Origin: Fibrobacteria bacterium
GTDB lineage: Bacteria > Fibrobacterota > Fibrobacteria > UBA11236
Assembly: GCA_021155885.1 (NCBI GenBank)
Contig: JAJNBB010000016.1
Coordinates: 1-45,379 of the forward strand
DNA: 45,379 bases
Direction: 5' to 3'
Positions 1 to 6,858 of the stretch are shown piece after piece. Numbering within the stretch: the stretch's first letter is position 1; each line of letters begins with the position of its first letter. The notes beneath the pieces are model-generated. The model searched no databases and had not been told where the DNA came from. It worked only from the letters and a program-made list of their open reading frames with translations. The position numbers and the translations under genes were made by a program.

Positions 1-824
1 GCGGGCAAGGGCGACAGGCAGCTCGCCATGCCGCAGGCCAGGGCGCGCTTCACGGCGGCCTCGACCGGGACGTTCCACCGCACCAGGCCGTCCGCCAGCA
101 CGGCCGCCACCGTATCGCCCGCCCCGATCGGGCTGACGAGGTCCGCGAGGGCGGGCAGTTGGTAGGTTCCCGCGCCCGCGCGGCCGCGCACCCGCACCTG
201 CCCGGGGCCGTCGGTCACCAGCACCGCTGGTTCGGCGCCGTATTTTTCGAGCAACGGCGCCAGCGCGCGGTGCTCTTCGGCGTTCACCTTGAGCCAGTGG
301 ATGCGCCGCGCGACCTCCTCGCTGAACCCCATCACCGAATCCCAAAGGATCAGGCCGCAGGAAACGCGCCGGACCAGTTTTTCATAAAAGGAAGGGTCGA
401 GGCCGCCGGGAAGGGTGCCGCACACGAGCAGGGCGTCGTAACGCTCGTCGGCGGCAACGCTCTCGAGCAGGCCTTCCTCGAGATCCTCGCCCGCGGCGCG
501 GAACGGCTCGATGATTTCGGTGGTGGTCTTGTCGTGTACCAGCGTCACCGCCGCGCGCGTCTCTCCCTCGCTGAAGACGTGCAGGCTGAGGATGCCGAGG
601 GCCGTGCAGGCGTCGAGCAGGCGGTCGCCGTTGGTTCCCGCCAGCACCTGCAGCAGCGAGACCTCGTGCCCCGCGCGCGCCAGTATTTTCGCCGCGTTCA
701 TGCCTTTTCCTCCCGCCACCGCGTGGGACGCGGCGGCGCGCGTCACGCCGCCCACATGCAAGGTGGGAGCGACCAATACTTGCTGCCAGGCGGGATTCAG
801 GCCCGCCACCAGGATTTTAGCCAT
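1..824 (-). CDS. PfkB-family sugar kinase, 3' end cut by window edge
   Basis: About 274 codons are visible, and the C-terminal end lies outside the window. The reading frame opens with MAKILVAGLNPAWQQ, like the opening of 1-phosphofructokinase and tagatose-6-phosphate kinase members of the PfkB family. A glycine-rich substrate motif, GGKGMNAAKILARAG, lies at residues 38-52. The ATP and anion-hole signature PIGAGDTVAA, whose Asp is the catalytic base, is near residues 231-240. The family phosphorylates sugars or sugar phosphates with ATP in the cytoplasm; the exact substrate cannot be read from the sequence. The Asp usually found just after the N-terminal NPA is replaced here (NPAWQQ). There is no Shine-Dalgarno sequence, but TATTAT lies six bases upstream of the ATG, which suggests a leaderless mRNA. 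The gene is divergent from the GT9-like gene, only 29 bases away. Confidence 0.85.
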   Translation of the reverse strand, partial: MAKILVAGLNPAWQQVLVAPTLHVGGVTRAAASHAVAGGKGMNAAKILARAGHEVSLLQVLAGTNGDRLLDACTALGILSLHVFSEGETRAAVTLVHDKTTTEIIEPFRAAGEDLEEGLLESVAADERYDALLVCGTLPGGLDPSFYEKLVRRVSCGLILWDSVMGFSEEVARRIHWLKVNAEEHRALAPLLEKYGAEPAVLVTDGPGQVRVRGRAGAGTYQLPALADLVSPIGAGDTVAAVLADGLVRWNVPVEAAVKRALACGMASCLSPLP

Positions 825-853
825 TCGCGAATAATAGGTTCTACCTTGCGGCC
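825..853. promoter_or_regulatory. 29-bp divergent promoter region
   Basis: Only 29 bases separate the start codons of two divergent genes. On the minus strand TATTAT (831-836) sits six bases from the kinase ATG; on the plus strand TACCTT (842-847) sits six bases from the GT9-like ATG. Both positions would put transcription starts at or next to the A of the ATG, so both mRNAs are probably leaderless. No convincing -35 hexamer is seen on either strand. The two polymerase footprints would overlap, so the promoters may compete. This is inferred from motif position only. Confidence 0.45.
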
Positions 854-1957
854 ATGCCGGAAGAAAAAAGACTTCCCGATCTGACCCTGGGCAAACGCTT
901 TCCGCGGATGCTTCTGAATTTTTTTCCGAAGAGCTGGAAGCGGCGCCGTCTCGTGGAACAAAGCGGCGGGGACCAGGAACCCGCGGACCTCGACTTCTCC
1001 GATCATTTCCGAAGCACGCGCAAACTTCTGCTCGCATGGCCCGAGCGTCCCGAAGAAATCCTGCTGGCCTTTCCCGCGGCGCGCGCGCTGTTCGAGGCGC
1101 TGGCCGCCGACACCGATTGCCTGCACCTCTGCGAGGCGCGTACTTCCGGCCTGGTGCAGGGACTGTTTCCCGGCGCGGTGGTGGAATGGAAGGACAGCGA
1201 GACGGCCTGGCACGAGCCCGCCATGCAAACCCTGGCGCGGAATCTCCGCGCCTACGCGCCGGACACCCTGTTGATTCTCAGCCAGACCTCCTACCCCACC
1301 GTGCTCCAGGCCGTGCTGCGCTCCACGCGCGCGCCGGTGCGGATCGGGTGGGAGGGCGCCGTGGGCGCCCCCTTCGCGAACGCGCGCCTGTCGGCCGAAG
1401 CCTCCACCGCCCTGCCGGCGCGGGGCTTCCAGGCGCTGGCGCTCTGGCGCTACGCGGGCTTTTCCCCGCGCGAGGAGTGGATGCGCATCCAGTCCGACGA
1501 GGAGGCGCGCCTGCTGGCCGCGAACGAGTGGATCCACAAGCGCGCCGCCCCCGAAAACACCTGGCTGTACGTCCATGAGGTGGTCCCGGGGCCTTCGAAA
1601 AACGGAAGGGGAGTCCCCGCGGGCCGCGCCCTCGACGACGCGCTGTTTTCCTACCTCGAAGAGAAGGTCGCCGCGCGCGAGGTTCCGGGTTTCACGCTCG
1701 GCGCCGTGTTGTGGAATCCCGCCGGCCTGGACGTACCGCGGGCGGGCGCCTGGCTCGACGCGCCCATTTTCAACGAGTCCGACTTTCCGGGATTGCTTTC
1801 CGTCCTCGAGGGCGCGCGCGGCGCGATCGCCTTCAATGGCTTCGGCCTGCACTTCGCGAGCCTCGTCGAGACGCGGTGCATCGCGCTACTGAAACCCGGC
1901 GAGGCGCTCTACGACGCGAGCGGGGTGAACAAGATGTTCGAAGCGGAGTGGATTTAG
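854..1957 (+). CDS. GT9-like (heptosyltransferase-type) protein
   Basis: A 367-residue soluble protein that looks like a divergent glycosyltransferase family 9 member (ADP-heptose:LPS heptosyltransferase type). The N-terminal 45 residues are basic and poorly conserved. A first Rossmann-like half begins near RKLLLAWPERPEEILLAFPA, where the family normally has the IGDxxLxxP stretch. The second half ends with AIAFNGFGLHFASLVETRC, matching the usual D/N-x-G-xx-HxA nucleotide-sugar loop. Several catalytic positions are weak, so it may be a degenerate or specialised relative. GT9 enzymes add heptose to lipopolysaccharide core; that function is inference. There is no SD, and TACCTT lies six bases before the ATG. 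It is followed by a bidirectional terminator. Confidence 0.6.
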   Translation: MPEEKRLPDLTLGKRFPRMLLNFFPKSWKRRRLVEQSGGDQEPADLDFSDHFRSTRKLLLAWPERPEEILLAFPAARALFEALAADTDCLHLCEARTSGLVQGLFPGAVVEWKDSETAWHEPAMQTLARNLRAYAPDTLLILSQTSYPTVLQAVLRSTRAPVRIGWEGAVGAPFANARLSAEASTALPARGFQALALWRYAGFSPREEWMRIQSDEEARLLAANEWIHKRAAPENTWLYVHEVVPGPSKNGRGVPAGRALDDALFSYLEEKVAAREVPGFTLGAVLWNPAGLDVPRAGAWLDAPIFNESDFPGLLSVLEGARGAIAFNGFGLHFASLVETRCIALLKPGEALYDASGVNKMFEAEWI

Positions 1958-1972
1958 GGAACGAAGGCAATT

Positions 1973-2049
1973 GCCGCAAAAGATCACAAAAAAGAAAGGG
2001 CCGCATTGAGCGGCCCTTTTTATTTGAATTCTTTGCGTTCTTTTGCGGC
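1973..2049. repeat. 77-bp nested palindrome with GCCGCAAAAGA ends
   Basis: Left arm 1973-1990 begins GCCGCAAAAGATCACAAA. Right arm 2031-2049, reverse complemented, begins GCCGCAAAAGAACGCAAAG, so about 16 of 18 positions match. The arms enclose the terminator hairpin at 1998-2016. Similar CGCAAAG-type palindromic intergenic repeats occur in many bacterial genomes. This one lies between two convergent genes. Confidence 0.5.
1998..2021. terminator. Bidirectional rho-independent terminator
   Basis: A perfect 7-bp stem, GGGCCGC / GCGGCCC, with an ATTGA loop is followed by TTTTT on the plus strand and preceded by an A-rich tract that gives a T-rich tail on the minus strand. It separates the convergent GT9-like and manC genes and can serve both. 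Confidence 0.8.
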
Positions 2050-2061
2050 CATTCGTGTTGG

Positions 2062-3141
2062 CTACAAATGCTTCGCCCATTTCTTGTTGGCCTGCACCTT
2101 CTTCACCAGCTCCTTCAATCGCGGGGTCTGCGACTTGTGCACGACCATGGTGACGCCCTCGTGCTGCACGACAAGCAGGTCCTTGACGCCGAAGGTGGCG
2201 ACGATGCCGGAATCGGAGAAGCACGTGGTGCCCTCGCTTTCGAGCTGTACCGTCTCCCCCACCGCGCGGTTGCCCGCGGCGTCGGGCTTGTGCAGGCGGT
2301 CGAGCGCGCTCCAGGCGCCGATGTCGTCCCAGGAAAACTCCGGGATCACCATGCGGATGCGGTCCGCCTTTTCGAGGATGCCGTAATCGATGGAGATGTC
2401 GGGAATCGAGGCGTAGATCTTCTTGAGCTTGGCCGCGAAGGCGGGGCTTTTCGGATTCAGGTCCCCGGCCTTCTCGAAGGCCTTCGCCGTCTCGGGCAGG
2501 TGCCTGCGGAACTGCTCCCAGAGGTAGTCCACGCGCCACGCGAACATGCCGCTGTTCCAGTAGAAGTTGCCGGCCTTGAGGAAGGCCTCGGCCTTCGCGG
2601 GCGAGGGCTTTTCCTGGAACCCCGCGACCTCGAAGACTTGCAGGCCGCCGATTTCCTGGGCGGAGCCCCGGGCCTCGACGTAGCCGTACCCGGTTTCCGG
2701 GCGGAGGGGGGGTATCCCGAAGGTTACCAGGCTGTCGCCCTTCCCCGCGGCGGTGGCGGCGGCCTTCATGGCGCGCGCGTATTCCTTGGCGGGCCCGATG
2801 GCGTGGTCGGCGGTCAGCACCAGCATGACCCCCGTCGGGTCTTCGCGCAGGATCAGGCGCGCGGCGAGGGCCACGGCCGCGGCGGTGTTGCGGCCCTGCG
2901 GCTCGGCGAGGGTGACGATGTTCTTCATCCCGCGCGTTTTGGCCTTGACCGGCTTTTCGAGGTTTTTGCTCACGACCAGGCGGACCGGAGCGGTTTTGCC
3001 GAGCGCGCGGATGTTGCGCAGCGTGTCCTCGAGCATCGACTCGCGGGTCACCAGCGGCAGGAGCTGCTTGGGATGGCGTGAATTGCTGTAGGGCCAAAAG
3101 CGCTCGCCCTTGCCGCCGGCCATCACCACGGGATGAATCAT
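2062..3141 (-). CDS. manC: Mannose-1-phosphate guanylyltransferase
   Basis: A 359-residue cytoplasmic nucleotidyltransferase, the usual length for the single-domain GDP-mannose pyrophosphorylase. It makes GDP-mannose from mannose-1-phosphate and GTP, the donor for mannosylation and the precursor of GDP-fucose. The N-terminal nucleotide-binding signature MAGGKGERFWP is at residues 7-17, followed by HPKQLLPL. The motifs AEPQGRNTAAAV, LTADHAI and GYGYVE, and the later FQEKP and WNSGMF, are all present in the family order. The ATG at 3141 is chosen because GGAAGGA lies about 10 bases upstream; an in-frame start at 3186 would add 15 unconserved residues. It probably supplies envelope glycans. It is divergent from the PHP gene, and the two start regions share a 22-base inverted repeat. 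Confidence 0.93.
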   Translation of the reverse strand: MIHPVVMAGGKGERFWPYSNSRHPKQLLPLVTRESMLEDTLRNIRALGKTAPVRLVVSKNLEKPVKAKTRGMKNIVTLAEPQGRNTAAAVALAARLILREDPTGVMLVLTADHAIGPAKEYARAMKAAATAAGKGDSLVTFGIPPLRPETGYGYVEARGSAQEIGGLQVFEVAGFQEKPSPAKAEAFLKAGNFYWNSGMFAWRVDYLWEQFRRHLPETAKAFEKAGDLNPKSPAFAAKLKKIYASIPDISIDYGILEKADRIRMVIPEFSWDDIGAWSALDRLHKPDAAGNRAVGETVQLESEGTTCFSDSGIVATFGVKDLLVVQHEGVTMVVHKSQTPRLKELVKKVQANKKWAKHL

Positions 3142-3360
3142 CGGGTCCAATTCCTTCCAGGGTCCGGAATCCATCCGGGAATACATGAAACGAGAGTCGT
3201 CAGGCCGGGAAATTTAACCTTTCGGCGAAAATCTCCGGTACCCTCCGGCGTCCGGTGTTATTATGAGAAAGAGTCCCCAAGAGGGGCTCGCGGTAGCCCC
3301 CACCGGAACGGGGACCTCGCCCCACGGGGCGGGATCAGGGAAGGATTTGGACCGGATGAT
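3137..3360. repeat. Inverted 22-mer shared by two divergent start sites
   Basis: The ribosome-binding and start regions of manC (minus strand, 3158 down to 3137) and of the PHP gene (plus strand, 3339-3360) match at 20 of 22 bases. Both run GGAAGGA, then A/T, then TTGGACC, then C/G, then GATGAT. The region between is GC-rich and contains small hairpins such as CCCCAAGAGGGG; TATTAT at 3259-3264 may be a -10 for the PHP gene. No gene is seen between 3142 and 3355. Confidence 0.55.
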
Positions 3361-4204
3361 CGCCAAGCGCCAGGAACATGTGGACTTTCACATGCATTCC
3401 ACGCACTCCGACGGGGAACTGTCCGTCCGGGCCCTGATCGACTATTGCGCGGAACAGGGCGTTTCGGCCATTTCCATCACCGACCACGACAGCATCGAGG
3501 CCTACGAAGAAGGCCGCGAATACGCGGCCGCGGCCGGGATCGGCTTTATTCCGGGGGTGGAAATCAGCTCGACCTGGGAAGGCCGCGACATCCATATCCT
3601 GGGTTATCTCTACGAGCCCACCCACCTTCGCCTCAACCAGACCTTGATCCGGCTGCGCGAGCGCCGGCGGGTGCGCGCCGAGGCGATCGTGAACCGGTTG
3701 GCGGAGCGCGGCGTCGAGGTGAGCTTCGACAAGCTGCTGGAGCGCTCCAAGGGGGGCAGCATCGGCCGCGCCCACATCGCCTCGGTTCTCGTCGAACAGG
3801 AATACGTGCCCAGCTTTCACGATGCCTTCAGCCGCTATCTCGGCAGCGGCACTTCCCTGATGGAAGGCCTCGACAGCGAAAAGCTCAGCCCGCAGGCTGC
3901 GATCGAACTGATCCTGGAGGCGGGGGGAGTTCCGGTGCTCGCCCACCCGGGACGCACCAATCAGGACGGGGCCATCGAAGCCATGGTGGAATGCGGTTTG
4001 CGGGGGATCGAAACCTATTGCCATAGCCACAATCCGGCCGGTTTCCGCAAATACAAGGAAATCGCCAAGCGGTACGGCCTGTTTTGCTCGGGCGGCGCCG
4101 ATTTCCATGCCAAGCGCGAGGACGACCGGGGAGCGCCGGGCAGCTTGAGGGTTCCCCTGGAAGTGTTGGACCGGATCCAGGAGACCAAGGTCAAGGGCGG
4201 CTGA
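3356..4204 (+). CDS. PHP-domain phosphoesterase (RNase AM / YciV type)
   Basis: A 282-residue PHP-superfamily metallohydrolase, close in length to E. coli YciV. Members hydrolyse 3',5'-nucleoside bisphosphates or trim 5' ends of rRNA with a trinuclear metal site; which applies here is not known. Metal-ligand motifs appear in family order: DFHMHSTHSDG at residues 10-20, ITDHDS near residue 42, a Glu in GVEISS, HILGY, AHPGRT, and the C-terminal GGADFHA. The ATG at 3356 is preferred because AAGGA is 10 bases upstream and homology begins there. An in-frame ATG at 3263 would add a low-complexity stretch of 31 residues that looks like untranslated leader. It stands alone in its orientation, followed by the M23 peptidase promoter. 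Confidence 0.88.
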   Translation: MIAKRQEHVDFHMHSTHSDGELSVRALIDYCAEQGVSAISITDHDSIEAYEEGREYAAAAGIGFIPGVEISSTWEGRDIHILGYLYEPTHLRLNQTLIRLRERRRVRAEAIVNRLAERGVEVSFDKLLERSKGGSIGRAHIASVLVEQEYVPSFHDAFSRYLGSGTSLMEGLDSEKLSPQAAIELILEAGGVPVLAHPGRTNQDGAIEAMVECGLRGIETYCHSHNPAGFRKYKEIAKRYGLFCSGGADFHAKREDDRGAPGSLRVPLEVLDRIQETKVKGG

Positions 4205-4312
4205 CCGCGCTCAACTCCGGTAAAAAAATGTCCTGGAAACGGCCCATAAACGTCATTTTTTAGCCAATTCAAGCCGCTTCGAATATCCCGGCCTTCCTGG
4301 GCCTTCTTGTAG

Positions 4313-4341
4313 TTGCAAGTCCCCGGGCAGGGGTGTAAATT
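4313..4341 (+). promoter_or_regulatory. Sigma-70-like promoter for the M23 peptidase
   Basis: TTGCAA (4313-4318), 17 bases, then TAAATT (4336-4341). Transcription would start near 4348, giving a leader of about 80 bases if translation begins at 4427. The 222 bases between the PHP and M23 genes otherwise hold only a weak A/T-rich hairpin (AAAAAATG / CATTTTTT) around 4222-4260. Confidence 0.5.
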
Positions 4342-4426
4342 CCCAAGTGAAACGATTGCTTACCGGATGATTACGGGTGGTGTCACCCACGTTCCCACGA
4401 CAGTTGTCCGTATTGGAATCCAGCAG

Positions 4427-5416
4427 ATGAGATTCAAGACTCTCAAGGTACCGGCACTTCACGCCGTCTTCGCCGCCATTTTCCGGCTTTCCCCGGAAAA
4501 AGAGTACTTGTTGCACGTTCAGTGGCAGAACAAGCACCGTTCCCTGTCCCGTCCGCTCTCGCCCACTCTCACGCGCACGCTCACCGGAGTCGCGGCGTTC
4601 CTGGCGGTGGGCCTGGGCTGCCTTGTCTGGGAGGCCGGTTACTGGGCGGTGAAGGAGATCCGCTACCATGTCGCTTCGACCCGCCACCACATTCAGCTTT
4701 CGGAATTGCGGGACATCCAGTCGGGCCTGAAAAACATCGAATCCTCCGTCGAGGACGCCTTCCAGCAGGAACAAAGGATGCGCGCGCTCTACGGCATCAA
4801 CTTCCTGGGAAGCTCGCAAAGCGCCTTCGGCGTGGGCGGACGCGCTTACCCCACCGCCGAGGACGCGGACCTCTCGCGCGGCTTGTACGAGAACCTGTTC
4901 CACGCCCAGCTCAAGGGGCGGCAGCTGCGCGGAAAGCTCGACTATACCCTGCGGAACTTCCAGCAGATCCAGGAGTTCGTCGACTACCGCCACGACGTTT
5001 GGGATAGGACGCCCTCGGTTTCCCCCGCGCCCGGCAACTGGACCAGCGGCTTCGGCTACCGGGTGCATCCCGTCAGCGGCAAGTACAAGGCCCATACCGG
5101 CCTCGACATCGCCGGCACGCGCTGGACCCCCGTGCACGCCACCGCCAACGGACGCGTGACCGTTTCGGGGGCCGATCGCGGCGGGTACGGCAACCTCGTG
5201 GTGATTTCCCACGGCAACGGGTACAGCACCAAGTACGGCCATCTCAACCGCATCCTCGTGCGGGCGGGCCAGAACGTGAAGCGCTTCGACCTCATCGGTT
5301 ACATGGGCAGCACTGGCATTTCCACCGGCGTGCATCTGCACTATGAGGTCGTCCAGGGAAAACAGCCCATCAATCCCGAGAAGTTCATCCTTCCCACGGG
5401 TTTGGTGGTCGACTAA
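4427..5416 (+). CDS. Membrane-anchored M23 family metallopeptidase
   Basis: A 329-residue inner-membrane protein with a C-terminal LytM/M23 zinc endopeptidase domain. A cytoplasmic basic segment is followed by one transmembrane helix near residues 48-70, then a periplasmic helical or coiled region, then the catalytic domain from about residue 200. Zinc ligands are visible: HTGLDIAG (His about 223, Asp about 227) and HLHYEV (His about 303 and 305), with SGFGYRVHP at the domain start. M23 enzymes cut peptidoglycan cross-links; proteins with this layout also act as scaffolds or activators in cell shape and division. The start at 4427 has a weak GGAA upstream; 4367 and 4313 are in-frame alternatives. 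It is monocistronic, with its own promoter and a strong terminator. Confidence 0.85.
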   Translation: MRFKTLKVPALHAVFAAIFRLSPEKEYLLHVQWQNKHRSLSRPLSPTLTRTLTGVAAFLAVGLGCLVWEAGYWAVKEIRYHVASTRHHIQLSELRDIQSGLKNIESSVEDAFQQEQRMRALYGINFLGSSQSAFGVGGRAYPTAEDADLSRGLYENLFHAQLKGRQLRGKLDYTLRNFQQIQEFVDYRHDVWDRTPSVSPAPGNWTSGFGYRVHPVSGKYKAHTGLDIAGTRWTPVHATANGRVTVSGADRGGYGNLVVISHGNGYSTKYGHLNRILVRAGQNVKRFDLIGYMGSTGISTGVHLHYEVVQGKQPINPEKFILPTGLVVD

Positions 5417-5451
5417 ACCCGGGCTTCGGCCATCCATCGGTTCAGGCGAAT

Positions 5452-5486
5452 AAAAAAGGCCGCCTCCGGATCGGAGGCGGCCTTTT
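5452..5486. terminator. Bidirectional rho-independent terminator
   Basis: An 11-bp perfect stem, GGCCGCCTCCG / CGGAGGCGGCC (5458-5468 and 5472-5482), with loop GAT. AAAAAA lies on the left and TTTT on the right. It ends the M23 gene on the plus strand and the tRNA-Lys transcript on the minus strand. Confidence 0.9.
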
Positions 5487-5497
5487 CATTTAAAAAG

Positions 5498-5573
<76 letters not shown>

Positions 5574-5586
5574 ACTGAGGCAGGCA

Positions 5587-5615
5587 AAGATAACCTGAGC
5601 CCGGGGGGATTTCAA
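5587..5615 (-). promoter_or_regulatory. Promoter of tRNA-Lys
   Basis: Read on the minus strand: TTGAAA (5615-5610), exactly 17 bases, then TATCTT (5592-5587) continuing as TATCTTTG. The -10 lies 13 bases before the mature tRNA 5' end. This is the clearest promoter in the window and supports reading TAnCTT as the house -10 box. Confidence 0.75.
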
Positions 5616-6019
5616 TGCCCGAGACGGAGAGAATGTCCCCCGGGAGACCCCCAAAAGGACCGTCCTCCGTACCGCTTTCGGCGTACGACGGCTCCGCTCC
5701 CGCATGCGCCGAATCGGTGAAGCCCATCCTCCGCCGCGCGAGCAAGTCGTCGTTCGCGAATCGCGCGGGCGCGACCCTTCGCGCGGCGAACAATCGTCCC
5801 TTCCGAGGGGGAGAGCGCGGCGCGGGCCCGCATTGTGTCAATGCGAAACAAATTTATCGTGAAGGTCCTTAGTTCTCGTGCGCGCAAACGCGCGATTTCG
5901 ACAGTTTCATGGTGCGACCGGCACCGGCCGGCGATATATTGATGGAATAGCCGGATGCGACCAACGCGCGGACGCGGGGACGCATTCATTGCCGCCGAGG
6001 CATTACAGGAGGAGTCATC
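5616..6019. other. Intergenic region, no gene recognised
   Basis: About 400 bases without a convincing gene. Small frames here have arginine- and proline-rich translations, no ribosome-binding site and no recognisable domain. TATATT at 5935-5940 may be a -10 for the secreted-protein operon at 6020, without a clear -35. AGGAGG at 6006-6012 is the ribosome-binding site of that operon's first gene. Confidence 0.5.
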
Positions 6020-6847
6020 GTGGGAACCGTCAAGAGTAAACCGGGCAGGACGCTGGCGCTCGCCGCCTTGCTCCTGCTGGCATCGGGGGCCTTCGCCCAG
6101 ATCGCGCGGCCCAACGCGCTGTGGTTCAACAAGGTGATCAGCCTGGAGCGCTCCCGCCAGTTGTACGTCGCGCTGAACACGAACATGTGGGTGATGTACG
6201 ATCTCCCCCAGGCCGTGCTCTTCCAGGCCTGGCAGGGCGGAGCGGCGGGTGGCGCCTTCGTGACGGGCGGCAATTTGCAGAACGCGACCCCGCAGTACTG
6301 GTTCTTCACGGGCACCCCCCAATTCCCCCACGTGTGGCGCCCCAATAGCGGCACAAGCTATTTCAAGGACAGCGTGGCGGAATACTTCGCGAGCTACACG
6401 AACCCCGCCGACGTCAACAAGACGACCTATTACACGGCGGGCAAATGGCCGCTGCAGCCCATCCTCCCCAAGTGGGGCGGCACGTACCGGTCCTGGAGCG
6501 TCCGCAACGGTTCGGGACAGGTGCTCGAGGCCGAGGTGCGCTTCCGCGCCTACCTGGTGGACAATGTCAACAACGTGATCACCCTGAAGTTCGGCTTGAT
6601 CCTGCCCAACAACGGCGGAGAGATCACCGTGACCGAGTCGCCCGAATATTCCAGCCTGCCTTCGGGACACCACCTGGTGAGAACCTTCACCTTCGCGAAT
6701 ATCCCCTCCGGCTACCAGGTCCGCCTGGAAAAGCTGGGAGGCAATGATCCCACCAAGTGGGCGGTTACCTCCGGGTCCGCTTCCATCCAGGCATCGGCCA
6801 TGGTGCAAACCGCCAACGGCCAAACCGTCCTGAACGGTTCTTTCTAA
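6020..6847 (+). CDS. Secreted protein, domain resembling part of PVC/Bacteroidota dehydrogenases
   Basis: A 275-residue exported protein starting with GTG behind a strong AGGAGG. The signal peptide is TLALAALLLLASGAFAQ. The next stretch, QLYVALNTNMWVMYDLPQAV followed by LFQAWQGG, resembles a small domain found inside large secreted putative dehydrogenase and cytochrome proteins of Bacteroidota and Planctomycetota, where a form like LWVAYD...KVWKGGV is typical. The rest is beta-rich. There is no CxxCH heme site and no C-terminal sorting tail. It is the first gene of a three-gene operon, 11 bases before the beta-propeller gene. The domain comparison is from memory; the function is unknown. Confidence 0.75.
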   Translation: MGTVKSKPGRTLALAALLLLASGAFAQIARPNALWFNKVISLERSRQLYVALNTNMWVMYDLPQAVLFQAWQGGAAGGAFVTGGNLQNATPQYWFFTGTPQFPHVWRPNSGTSYFKDSVAEYFASYTNPADVNKTTYYTAGKWPLQPILPKWGGTYRSWSVRNGSGQVLEAEVRFRAYLVDNVNNVITLKFGLILPNNGGEITVTESPEYSSLPSGHHLVRTFTFANIPSGYQVRLEKLGGNDPTKWAVTSGSASIQASAMVQTANGQTVLNGSF

Positions 6848-6858
6848 GGGGCCCCGCG

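Noticed and set aside
5615-5872. An 85-residue frame downstream of tRNA-Lys
   Set aside because: Arg/Pro/Ser-rich translation without domain, no Shine-Dalgarno sequence, and its start lies in the tRNA-Lys promoter.
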